This document shows positions 56,324-64,000 of a DNA stretch of 64,000 bases, piece after piece. The notes below the pieces were generated by a model. The model ran no database searches. It worked only from the letters and a program-made list of their open reading frames with translations, and was not told where the DNA came from. The position numbers and the translations under genes are program-made. The stretch is taken from the NCBI RefSeq assembly GCF_000018885.1, contig NC_010168.1:2108001-2172000 (forward strand). Direction: 5' to 3'. Source of the DNA: Renibacterium salmoninarum ATCC 33209. Lineage in GTDB: Bacteria > Actinomycetota > Actinomycetes > Actinomycetales > Micrococcaceae. The stretch's first letter is position 1. The number at the start of each line of letters is the position of its first letter.

Positions 56324-57841
56324 ATGGCTCAGAACAGCGTCGTTTCGCTTGCATCAGTCAATTCGCCAGCCGGTACTTTGGAGGGCGATGCGCTGGTCAT
56401 CGGAGTGGTCAAAGGTTCAGATGGTCCGGTTCTTTTTGAAAGTCCGCTCGACGCCGCTGAAACCGCTGCCCTCAATGATTCGCTCACGACCCTGGGCGTC
56501 AGCGGAAATATCGATAGCCTGCATCGCTTACCTGCGCCAGCTGAAGTCAAAGCAAAAATTTTGGTGCTTGCCGGGCTGGGAGCAGTTCAAGACGGCGCTC
56601 CGAACGCCGAAGCACTACGCAAGACGGCCGGTTCTGCGGTTCGCCAACTAGCTGGTTTGGATACTGTTGTCATCGCCCTACCCGCCGCAGATGCAGCTCA
56701 GTTGGCCGCAGTAGCCGAGGGCGCAGCGCTAGGCGCATACCGTTATGCAGCGCGCCGCAGCGGTGACGATTCAGCCAAGCAGTCCGTGCAGAACGTGATC
56801 ATTTCAAGCGCAATCAATACCCGGGCGGCCAAGACGATTCTGAATCGCGCCGCCGTCGTGGGTAAAGCCGTCAACGCCACCCGCACGCTAGTCAACGAGC
56901 CGCCGAGCCGCCTCTACCCTGAAACTTTCGCTGAGGCAGCGAAAGAACTAGCCAAGGGCTTGCCGGTTAAAGTAACGGTTTGGGATGAGAAGAAACTTGA
57001 AAAAGACGGCTTCGGCGGCATCCTCGGCGTAGGCCAAGGATCCTCACGCCCGCCGCGGCTGGTGAAGGTTGAATACTCCCCCGCACGCGCCAAGAAGCAC
57101 ATTGCCCTGGTCGGCAAAGGCATCACCTTTGATAGCGGTGGAATCTCACTCAAGCCAGCTGCCTCCATGATGACGATGAAATGCGATATGGCTGGTGCCG
57201 CGTCAATCCTGACCGCTGCGCTCGCCGCCGCGGAACTGGGCTTGCCAGTCAAGGTCACCGCGTGGCTCTGCATCGCGGAAAATATGCCCTCGGCCACGGC
57301 AACTCGCCCCTCGGACGTCATCACCATCTTCGGTGGCAAGACGGTTGAAGTTCTCAATACCGACGCCGAAGGCCGCCTGGTAATGGCCGACGGCCTTGCT
57401 ATCGCGTCCACCGAGCACCCCGATGTGCTTTTGGACGTGGCAACGCTCACCGGTGCGCAGGTTATTGCGCTGGGCAATCGCACCAGCGCGGTCATGGGTG
57501 ATGAGCAACTCAGCAACTCGGTGAAAGAAGCTGCTGATAAGTCCGGAGAACTCTTCTGGACCATGCCTATCCCCGACGAGCTTCGGCCAAGCCTGGACTC
57601 CCCTGTCGCTGATCTGGCGAATATCGGTGAAAAGGCGGGCGGCATGATGACCGCGGCAGCCTTCTTGGCAGAGTTTGTTGGCTCCGCAAAATCCGGTGCC
57701 AAGATTCCGTGGGCGCACTTGGACATTGCTGGTCCAGCGTTCAATGAATCTGCGCCTTACGGCTACACACCGAAGCACGCAACCGGCGTGGCCGTTCGTA
57801 CTTTGTTGAGCTTTGCCGAAGGCGTTGCAGCCGGAAAATAG
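56324..57841 (+). CDS. pepA: Leucyl aminopeptidase
   Basis: 505 aa, M17 family. The N-terminal domain (about 1-165) binds DNA in some homologues. The catalytic part has GKGITFDSGGISLKPA, with Lys and Asp metal ligands, and the signature NTDAEGRLVMADGL. Two Mn/Zn ions are expected. It removes N-terminal residues from peptides in the cytoplasm. A hairpin follows 10 nt after the stop. Confidence 0.96.
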   Translation: MAQNSVVSLASVNSPAGTLEGDALVIGVVKGSDGPVLFESPLDAAETAALNDSLTTLGVSGNIDSLHRLPAPAEVKAKILVLAGLGAVQDGAPNAEALRKTAGSAVRQLAGLDTVVIALPAADAAQLAAVAEGAALGAYRYAARRSGDDSAKQSVQNVIISSAINTRAAKTILNRAAVVGKAVNATRTLVNEPPSRLYPETFAEAAKELAKGLPVKVTVWDEKKLEKDGFGGILGVGQGSSRPPRLVKVEYSPARAKKHIALVGKGITFDSGGISLKPAASMMTMKCDMAGAASILTAALAAAELGLPVKVTAWLCIAENMPSATATRPSDVITIFGGKTVEVLNTDAEGRLVMADGLAIASTEHPDVLLDVATLTGAQVIALGNRTSAVMGDEQLSNSVKEAADKSGELFWTMPIPDELRPSLDSPVADLANIGEKAGGMMTAAAFLAEFVGSAKSGAKIPWAHLDIAGPAFNESAPYGYTPKHATGVAVRTLLSFAEGVAAGK

Positions 57842-57851
57842 TACGTCAACG

Positions 57852-57893
57852 CGGGTGTGATCTGCCGGTATTGCGATCCGCAGATCACACCCG
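57852..57893 (+). terminator. Hairpin after pepA
   Basis: Perfect 14-bp stem (57852-57865 with 57880-57893), arm CGGGTGTGATCTGC, 14-nt loop. It lies 10 nt after the pepA stop. No T-run follows, so it may work as a weak terminator or as an RNA stability element. Confidence 0.6.
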
Positions 57894-58099
57894 TGAGTGA
57901 ATCGCGACACAAAGGGCCACTGACACACTGTCACAGGTGGAGAGAGCGTGCGCTGGACGCTAAGGTAAATGCTGAAAGTATTTCCCTTAGCGTGCCGGGC
58001 TTAACCAGTGGACTCGGCGGGCGCTCAGGGAAGTTCAGCAAACGACTGCGCTATCGACCATCACATTGTTAAGCAGTCATTACGCGAGGGAGCGTTCAC

Positions 58100-59509
58100 G
58101 TGAGCGATCAGCCGGCACAGCCGACTCAGCAAGAATTCGACATCCTGATTCTCGGTGCCGGCAGTGGCGGATACGCGGCTGCTTTGCGCGCCGTCCAGCT
58201 CGGATTCACCGTTGGCTTGGTTGAGAAGGGCAAATTGGGCGGCACTTGCCTGCACAATGGCTGCATTCCGACCAAAGCGCTCTTGCACTCCGCCGAATTG
58301 GCTGACCACGCACGAGATTCCGCCAAATACGGCGTCAATGTAGAACTGCAGAGCATTGATATCGCCGCAGTGAACGCCTACAAAGATGGCATCATCGCCG
58401 GAAAATACAAGGGCTTGCAAGGACTCATCAAGTCCAAGAAGGGCCTCACCGTCATCGAAGGCGAAGGCAAGCTCTCTTCGCAGAACACCGTGACGGTGAC
58501 CGACGCTGAAGGTAAAGCCACTGCGTATACCGGTAAGAACATCGTTCTTACCTCAGGCTCATACTCACGCAGCCTGCCCGGACTAGAAATCGGTGGCCGC
58601 GTCATCACTTCCGATGGCGCACTGAACCTCGACCGCATCCCGAAGAGCGCGATCATCCTGGGTGGCGGCGTGATCGGTAGCGAATTCGCCTCGGTCTGGA
58701 AGTCTTTCGGTGTTGACGTCACAATCATCGAGGGCTTGCCTTCGCTGGTGCCGAACGAAGACGCAACCATCATCAAGACGCTTGAGCGGGCTTTCAAGAA
58801 GCGCGGCATTAACTTCTCCACCGGCATCTTCTTCCAAGGCGTTGAACAAACCGACGACGGCGTCAAGGTCACCCTGGTTGACGGCAAGACTTTCGAAGCC
58901 GAACTATTGCTCGTCGCTGTAGGCCGCGGTCCGAACACCGCCGGACTGGGCTACGAAGAAGCTGGAATCCCGATGGATCGCGGTTTCGTGTTGGCCAACG
59001 AGCGTCTACATACCGGCGTCGGCAATATCTACGCGATCGGTGACATTGTTCCTGGCTTGCAGCTGGCGCACCGCGGCTTCCAACAGGGCATTTTCGTCGC
59101 TGAGGAAATCGCTGGTTTGAACCCGGTCGTCATCAAGGATGTCAACATTCCCAAGGTCACCTACTGCGATCCCGAGATCGCTTCGATCGGCCTCACCGAA
59201 AAGCTCGCGCAAGAGAAGTACGGCGCTGAGAACGTTGAGAGCAAAGAGTTCAACCTGGCCGGTAACGGCAAGAGCGCCATCATCGGCACTAGCGGCACGG
59301 TCAAAATGGTCCGCCAAAAAGATGGCCCCATTGTTGGTGTGCACATGATCGGCGCTCGGATGGGCGAACAGATTGGCGAGGCCCAGTTGATTGTGAACTG
59401 GGAAGCTTACCCGGAGGACATTGCTCCGTTGCTACACGGCCACCCCACCCAGAACGAAGCGCTCGGCGAGGCCGCAATGGCACTCGCTGGCCGCCCTTTG
59501 CACGGCTGA
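58100..59509 (+). CDS. lpdA: Dihydrolipoyl dehydrogenase (E3)
   Basis: 469 aa from GTG. The FAD site is LILGAGSGGYAAALRA. The redox disulfide is GGTCLHNGCIPTKALLH (Cys pair separated by four residues). The NAD site is ILGGGVIGSEFASVW. The second FAD site is IYAIGDIV, and the C-terminal catalytic HxxxxE is GHPTQNE. It reoxidises lipoyl groups of pyruvate, 2-oxoglutarate and other complexes. sucB follows 81 nt downstream on the same strand. Confidence 0.96.
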   Translation: MSDQPAQPTQQEFDILILGAGSGGYAAALRAVQLGFTVGLVEKGKLGGTCLHNGCIPTKALLHSAELADHARDSAKYGVNVELQSIDIAAVNAYKDGIIAGKYKGLQGLIKSKKGLTVIEGEGKLSSQNTVTVTDAEGKATAYTGKNIVLTSGSYSRSLPGLEIGGRVITSDGALNLDRIPKSAIILGGGVIGSEFASVWKSFGVDVTIIEGLPSLVPNEDATIIKTLERAFKKRGINFSTGIFFQGVEQTDDGVKVTLVDGKTFEAELLLVAVGRGPNTAGLGYEEAGIPMDRGFVLANERLHTGVGNIYAIGDIVPGLQLAHRGFQQGIFVAEEIAGLNPVVIKDVNIPKVTYCDPEIASIGLTEKLAQEKYGAENVESKEFNLAGNGKSAIIGTSGTVKMVRQKDGPIVGVHMIGARMGEQIGEAQLIVNWEAYPEDIAPLLHGHPTQNEALGEAAMALAGRPLHG

Positions 59510-59590
59510 ACATGGTTCAATACCGCTTAAGCACTAGGCTCATTACCAAGACGAACAAAAGCGCATCGCTGAAGGAGAGACGGGGACGAC

Positions 59591-61291
59591 ATGTCTGAAT
59601 CCGTGAATTTACCGGCACTCGGTGAAAGTGTCACCGAGGGTACGGTTACCCGCTGGCTCAAACAAGTCGGCGACCGAGTCGAAGTCGACGAGCCGCTGTT
59701 GGAAGTTTCTACCGACAAAGTAGACACCGAAATCCCGTCGCCAATTGCTGGCGTGATTGAAGAGATCCTGGTAGCTGAGGACGAGACTGCAGACGTCGGC
59801 GCACCGCTGGTCCGCATCGGCACCGGCGACGGCGCTGCGGCTCCCGCAGCTGAACCGGCCGTGGCAGAGGCGCCGGCAGAGGCAGCTGCTGCACCAGCCG
59901 CAGCGGCGCCGGCAGCTGCCGAGCCGGTTGCGTCCGCACCGGTTGCAGCAAGCGAAGGACACGAAGTGACATTGCCCGCACTGGGTGAAAGCGTCACCGA
60001 AGGTACGGTTACTCGCTGGCGCAAAGCCGTTGGTGACAGCATTGAGGTTGACGAGCCGTTGCTTGAGGTTTCCACCGACAAGGTTGACACCGAGATACCT
60101 TCACCGGTAGCCGGTACGCTTTTGGAAATCCGAGTTGCTGAAGATGAAACAGCCGACGTCGGCGCAGTGTTGGCCGTAGTGGGCTCGGCTTCCGCCGCGG
60201 CAGCTCCGGCCGCACTCGCACCGGCTGCGCCAGTTGCCGCACCAGTGGGGACACCGGTCGCTGCAGCTCCGGCACCGGTTCCTGCCGCGCCAGCTCCAGT
60301 TGCTACTGCCCCAGCGGCCGCCGCACCTGCAGAGCCAGCACCGGCAGCTGCTCCGGCTTCCGAATCGAACTACGTCACTCCCCTGGTTCGTAAGCTCGCG
60401 AACCAGCACGGTATTGATATCTCCTCGCTCAGTGGCACCGGCGTCGGCGGCCGAATCCGCAAGCAAGACGTGCTGGCCGCTGCAGAGTCGGCAAAAGCTC
60501 CGGCTGCTGCAGCCCCAGCAGCCGCTACCGTTGCGGCTCCGGCTGCGCCTTCTGCGCCGTCGCCGCTGCGTGGAACTGTTGAAAAAGCACCACGAATTCG
60601 GCAGGTCATTGCCCGTCGGATGCGCGAGTCCTTGGATACCTCGGCACAGCTCACTCAAGTGCACGAAGTTGATATGACCCGGATCGCTAAGCTGCGTAAT
60701 GCGGCGAAAGCCACGTTCCAGGCACAAAACGGCGGCGTGAAGTTGACCTTCTTGCCCTTCATCGCAAAGGCGGTGGCCGAGGCGCTCAAGCAGCACCCGA
60801 AGGTCAACGCCTCCTACGATGAGGAAAAGCAAGAAATTACCTTCCACGACGCGGAACACCTGGCGATCGCCGTCGACACTGACCGTGGTTTACTTGTTCC
60901 GGTGATCGCTGACGCTGGCAACTTGAACCTGGCCGGTATGGCCAGCAAGATCGCTGACGTAGCCTCCCGGACCCGCAACAACAAGATCGGTCCGGATGAA
61001 CTATCCGGTGGCACGTTCTCGATCACCAACTTCGGCTCGGTTGGCGCGCTCTTTGATACCCCGATTATCAACCAGCCGCAGGTCGCGATCCTCGGCGTCG
61101 GCTCGATCGTGAAGCGTCCGGTAGTTGTGACCGATGCTAATGGCGACGACACCATTGCGATCCGCCAGATGATGTACCTTTCGATGACGTATGACCACCG
61201 GTTGGTTGACGGCGCCGATGCGGGACGATTCTTGCAGACGCTGAAAGCACGTTTGGAAGAAGGCGCTTTCGAGGCTGACCTGGGTCTCTAA
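59591..61291 (+). CDS. sucB: 2-oxoglutarate dehydrogenase E2 component (dihydrolipoamide acyltransferase)
   Basis: 566 aa. It has two lipoyl domains (about 1-76 and 121-195), both with the lipoylated Lys in VSTDKVDTE. Ala/Pro-rich linkers follow each. A peripheral-subunit-binding domain (about 258-295, [16 protein letters not shown]) and the catalytic acetyltransferase domain (from about 335) end with [16 protein letters not shown], where the His is catalytic. In actinobacteria this E2 can serve both pyruvate and 2-oxoglutarate dehydrogenase. It likely follows lpdA in one operon. A strong terminator lies after it. Confidence 0.95.
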   Translation: MSESVNLPALGESVTEGTVTRWLKQVGDRVEVDEPLLEVSTDKVDTEIPSPIAGVIEEILVAEDETADVGAPLVRIGTGDGAAAPAAEPAVAEAPAEAAAAPAAAAPAAAEPVASAPVAASEGHEVTLPALGESVTEGTVTRWRKAVGDSIEVDEPLLEVSTDKVDTEIPSPVAGTLLEIRVAEDETADVGAVLAVVGSASAAAAPAALAPAAPVAAPVGTPVAAAPAPVPAAPAPVATAPAAAAPAEPAPAAAPASESNYVTPLVRKLANQHGIDISSLSGTGVGGRIRKQDVLAAAESAKAPAAAAPAAATVAAPAAPSAPSPLRGTVEKAPRIRQVIARRMRESLDTSAQLTQVHEVDMTRIAKLRNAAKATFQAQNGGVKLTFLPFIAKAVAEALKQHPKVNASYDEEKQEITFHDAEHLAIAVDTDRGLLVPVIADAGNLNLAGMASKIADVASRTRNNKIGPDELSGGTFSITNFGSVGALFDTPIINQPQVAILGVGSIVKRPVVVTDANGDDTIAIRQMMYLSMTYDHRLVDGADAGRFLQTLKARLEEGAFEADLGL

Positions 61292-61306
61292 AAGCGGCTA
61301 GTTTCT

Positions 61307-61346
61307 CAAAGCCGGGGTAACTAATTTCAATTAGTTACCCCGGCTT
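61307..61346 (+). terminator. Rho-independent terminator after sucB
   Basis: Perfect 19-bp stem (61307-61325 with 61328-61346), arm AAAGCCGGGGTAACTAATT, 2-nt gap at the centre, then a T-run (GGCTTTTT). Confidence 0.95.
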
Positions 61347-61488
61347 TTTGCTGCCCAAATCTGAGCGTTGTCGGTGAATTCACAGCAATAAATCCCGAAA
61401 GATGCAGGAAGTTTTTCAATAATTTGAACGGGCACATTTCCATTCAAACGGCGCACAACCCAGCGCCCTGACATTCAGGAAACTTCTC

Positions 61489-63265
61489 ATGATGAAGAAA
61501 ACCCGATACGGATGACTGGCAGCAGCAGTTGTTGTCGCGGTCTCCGGAGGCACCATTGGCGCTGCCGCCGCGGCTCCCTCGGCAAAACACTCGGACAACG
61601 CCGTCCAGGTTATTGAATTCCAAGCCACCGGCATGTACACCGATAAGGTCAAGCCCCTGCTAGCCCCTTACGACGTCGAGGCTACGTCCGCCACGTCAGG
61701 CACTATTTTTTGGCAGCCACCAGGTTGCGTTAGACCTAGCAGCCAAAGGCATCAAGGTTGTCAAGGAAACCCCTTACGGTAGCGATTTCACCGCGGCTCC
61801 CGCTTCGCGAGCAGCAGCATCTTCACCCTTGCCAGACCGGGTAAAGAACAATACTTATGAAACCTATTTCGGCGGTTATAAAACCATTGCGGCTTATCAA
61901 AAACTTGCCACCGATATTGCCAGCGCATACCCGGAATTTGCTCAGTATGTCGATTATGGCGATTCTTGGCAGAAATCCAAGGGACAAACCGGACACGACC
62001 TCTTTGCACTGCGGATCACAGCTAACGCGAAAGACAGCAGCGATTGGAAGAACAACACCAATCACAAGCCTCGTTTTGTTTTCAGCGGCCAAATCCACGC
62101 GCGTGAAATCATCGGTAGCGAGTTTGTCTCTCGATTCACCGCCGACATTCTCAACGGCTACGGAACCGATGCAGAAGCTACCGCCCTGCTTGATTCGACT
62201 GAAGTTTGGGTTGTTTTCGGCACTAACCCGGACGGCATCGCTACCGTAGAGAAGGGCCTGAAGACGGCCAGTACCACTTCAAGTGGCGACGGTAACCCGG
62301 CAGCCAACAACACCGCTTGGCAGCGCAAAAACATGGACACTGACGGCTACAACGGTGGTACTAGCGACTACACGCGCAGCCAGCCCGGCATCGACTTGAA
62401 TCGCAACTGGTCGTATGGCTGGGGCGGCCAGGGCACCTCAAATGATCCGACCGATCAGTCTTACCGCGGCAAAGGCCAGCTTTCGGAGCCAGAGTCCAAA
62501 CAGCAAGCGGCCTTCTTCACCCAATTATTTGGCTCGCACCCAGTAACCGACTCGAACCCGGCTCCGGACACCACGCAAGGAACCGTGCTCAACTTGCACA
62601 GCTACTCCAACCTGGTGATCTATCCGTATGCCTACGACAACACGGTGATTCCGCCGAACATCGATGCCATTAAGAACCTCGGCTTCCGGCAGAGTTTCTA
62701 CAATAATTTCGAAACCGGCACCGCCGGCGATGTCATCTACAACGCTGCTGGTGGCGATATTGACACCATTTACCAAAACAACGGCGTCCCGGCTTACACC
62801 TGGGAGATCGGCACCAGCAGCCAGGGCGGATTCTTCCCCGCGTTCTCCCGGACCGAAGGCTTGTACAACAAGTACCGTGGCGGCATTTTCTACGCTGCCA
62901 ACGCTGCTTCAGCTCCGTACAAGACACCGGCCGGCCCAACGGTCACGAACCTGACCGGAACTCGCAACAGCGATAAGTCAGTTTCGATCAAGGCAACGGC
63001 AAACGACAATGCCTTTGGCACCAACCCTTCAAGCAGCAAACCTGACGCACAGAATGTTGTTGCTGCAGAGTATTCAGTAGGTAAGCTCCCAGCGGCTGCT
63101 GGACAAGGAACTACCCTGACTCTCACCGATGGAAATGCTAACTCGACTACCGAATCGTTTAACGGAACCGCTAGCAATGTTCCGGACGGCAAGCAGACAA
63201 TCTTCGTTCGCACTAAGGACCCAGACGGCAACTGGGGCCCTGCGAAGGCAGCTTTTGTCCAGTAG
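61489..63265 (+). pseudogene. Secreted M14 zinc carboxypeptidase with a stop in the signal peptide and a frameshift
   Basis: A start at ATG 61489 opens MMKKTRYG and then meets TGA at 61513-61515, where a residue before the hydrophobic LAAAVVVAVSGG core of a signal peptide is expected. The frame then continues until about 61706-61711, a run of six T, where one base too many shifts it. The rest, from HQVALDLAAKGIKVV, is intact to 63265. The catalytic domain has HxxE in QIHAREIIG, the second His in LNLHSYSNLVIYPY, IDLNRNWSYGW and the catalytic Glu in YTWEIGTSSQGG. A C-terminal domain of about 110 residues follows. As read, nothing functional can be exported. A start at 61829 would give an unsecreted 478-aa fragment. 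Confidence 0.87.
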
Positions 63266-63312
63266 TTTCTTTCGATCAGTAATATCGCTAAATAACTAGA
63301 TATTGCAGCAAC

Positions 63313-63358
63313 AAGATGGTGAGGAACTGCCCTGATTCCGGCAGGTTCTCACCATCTT
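63313..63358 (+). terminator. Terminator after the M14 carboxypeptidase pseudogene
   Basis: 19-bp stem with two mismatches (63313-63331 with 63340-63358), arm AAGATGGTGAG, loop of 8 nt. It lies 48 nt after the stop. Confidence 0.8.
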
Positions 63359-63435
63359 TGCTGCCGCATTGTCCTGCCGCGATGGGGAAGAATAAAAAAG
63401 ATCCAAAATTTATCGAGAATGTGTCAGTAACATGC

Positions 63436-63452
63436 TTCTACGTCCCGTAGAA
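63436..63452. promoter_or_regulatory. Second copy of the BlaI-type operator TTCTAC-N5-GTAGAA
   Basis: Perfect 6-bp half-sites separated by 5 nt (GTCCC). The same spacing and half-sites occur at 46238-46254 next to the blaI-like gene. It ends 7 nt before the ATG of the membrane-protein gene. The hexamer TAGAAT (63448-63453) inside it could be a -10 element, in which case the mRNA may be leaderless. Confidence 0.6.
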
Positions 63453-63459
63453 TATTTTT

Positions 63460-63810
63460 ATGGACTTCGTCAAATACTTATTGATATTTCTGCACATTCT
63501 GGGTGGCGCGGCAATCGTGGGCGGCTGGTTCGCCAACTTTAAAAAGCCCACCATCTTGCCCATCCAACTCTGGGGCGCAATTGCGCAACTTGTCACCGGA
63601 CTGGCACTGGTTTGCCTAGCGGGAGCCACGCACGCGCCGTTGAACTACATCAAGATCACCGTCAAACTGTTGATCGCCATCGTGGTTTTGGTGCCAGCGA
63701 TCATTGGCTTCCGTAAAGCACAAAAGAACGAGCCGGTTTCCACCGGGCTGGCACACGCCGTTGGCGGAATGGCCCTGATCAATATCGCAGTGGCAACGCT
63801 CTGGCACTAA
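63460..63810 (+). CDS. Small four-helix membrane protein
   Basis: 116 aa with four hydrophobic segments at about residues 5-23, 36-56, 64-85 and 96-114. The beginning FVKYLLIFLHILGGAAIVGGWFA has a His in the first helix (HILGG), as in some haem- or quinone-associated membrane families, but I do not recognise the family. No clear ribosome site precedes the ATG. An operator palindrome shared with the cydA/blaI region lies directly upstream, so it may belong to the same regulon. Confidence 0.75.
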   Translation: MDFVKYLLIFLHILGGAAIVGGWFANFKKPTILPIQLWGAIAQLVTGLALVCLAGATHAPLNYIKITVKLLIAIVVLVPAIIGFRKAQKNEPVSTGLAHAVGGMALINIAVATLWH

Positions 63811-64000
63811 TTTTGTCTAGGGCTACAAATGCACTGGTGTAGCAGTCACCCCGTTGGCTCGCGTCCAATTCCTTGGCGCGAGCCAACTGTGCGTTCAGGC
63901 TAGCAACTTGCCTCGGATTGGCAAGGTTCTGGGAATCGATGCCACGAGCTACCTAGGATGGACTAGCAAGTAATTTTCATCCCGAGGAAAGAGCGATAAT
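63811..64000. other. Region after the membrane-protein gene to the window edge
   Basis: 190 nt without a recognisable gene. The last bases read GAGGAAAGAGCGATAAT, which looks like a ribosome site followed by the first two bases of an ATG, so another plus-strand gene probably starts at the window edge. Confidence 0.5.

Noticed and set aside
1..64000. CRISPR array, prophage or integrative element
   Set aside because: No regularly spaced repeats, integrase, phage structural genes or conjugation genes were seen. The only mobile element is the IS3-family copy.

Overview
The window looks like a chromosomal segment of an actinobacterium of the Arthrobacter/Renibacterium branch of Micrococcaceae. 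The evidence is a set of protein families with actinobacterial character (DUF3000, DUF3159, DUF3710, DUF3093, DUF4193, DUF5998, DUF7455, SepH), a CydD-CydC fusion, and a gene order (DUF3000 - RNase D - dxs - acn - rRNA methyltransferase - APC permease - trkA - trkA - DUF3159 - OB-fold - DUF3710 - dut - DUF3093 - DUF4193 - sepH ... parE - sigA) that resembles the Rv2680-Rv2703 region of Mycobacterium tuberculosis. An IS3-family insertion and a high density of broken genes fit Renibacterium salmoninarum, whose reduced, IS-rich genome is known; the species call is inference.

Layout. 1-5.3 kb: end of a DUF3000 gene, RNase D, and a fadA-fadB beta-oxidation pair. 5.3-8.4 kb: a decayed patch with a truncated response regulator, a frameshifted CitA/DcuS-type kinase and a frameshifted aldo/keto reductase. 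8.4-16.6 kb: DUF402 protein, dxs, aconitase, and a CtpE-like P-type ATPase. 16.7-18.5 kb: a small SH3-like protein, a DUF222/HNH protein and a telomere-like heptamer repeat. 18.5-25.9 kb: RNA methyltransferase and potassium genes (KimA-like permease, two TrkA proteins) split by a complete IS3-family copy whose transposase is dead on paper. 25.4-35.1 kb: OB-fold protein, DUF3710, dUTPase, DUF3093, DUF4193, SepH, thymidine kinase, phosphatase, DUF5998, and a GNAT/acyl-CoA synthetase with an in-frame stop. 35.3-49.9 kb: topoisomerase IV genes parC and parE bracketing an accessory block: broken vanW, broken SMR pump, tandem GNAT, cydDC-cydB-cydA, and a BlaI-like repressor with an M56 metalloprotease. 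50-56.2 kb: DUF7455 protein, primary sigma factor, broken DUF4192 gene, MFS transporter and PAC2 protein. 56.3-64 kb: leucyl aminopeptidase, lpdA, sucB, a twice-broken secreted M14 carboxypeptidase and a small membrane protein.

How it works together. Central carbon flow is served by aconitase, lpdA and sucB (E3 and E2 of 2-oxoacid dehydrogenases) and by fadAB. Respiration at low oxygen is served by cytochrome bd and its CydDC exporter. The most interesting signal is regulatory: a palindrome TTCTAC-N5-GTAGAA occurs between cydA and the divergent blaI-like gene, and again at 63436-63452 directly before a small membrane-protein gene 17 kb away, which suggests a small BlaI-type regulon. Eight host genes carry visible lesions (truncation, frameshift or nonsense), mostly in sensing, transport and secreted functions, while housekeeping genes are intact. 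No tRNA, rRNA or CRISPR was seen.
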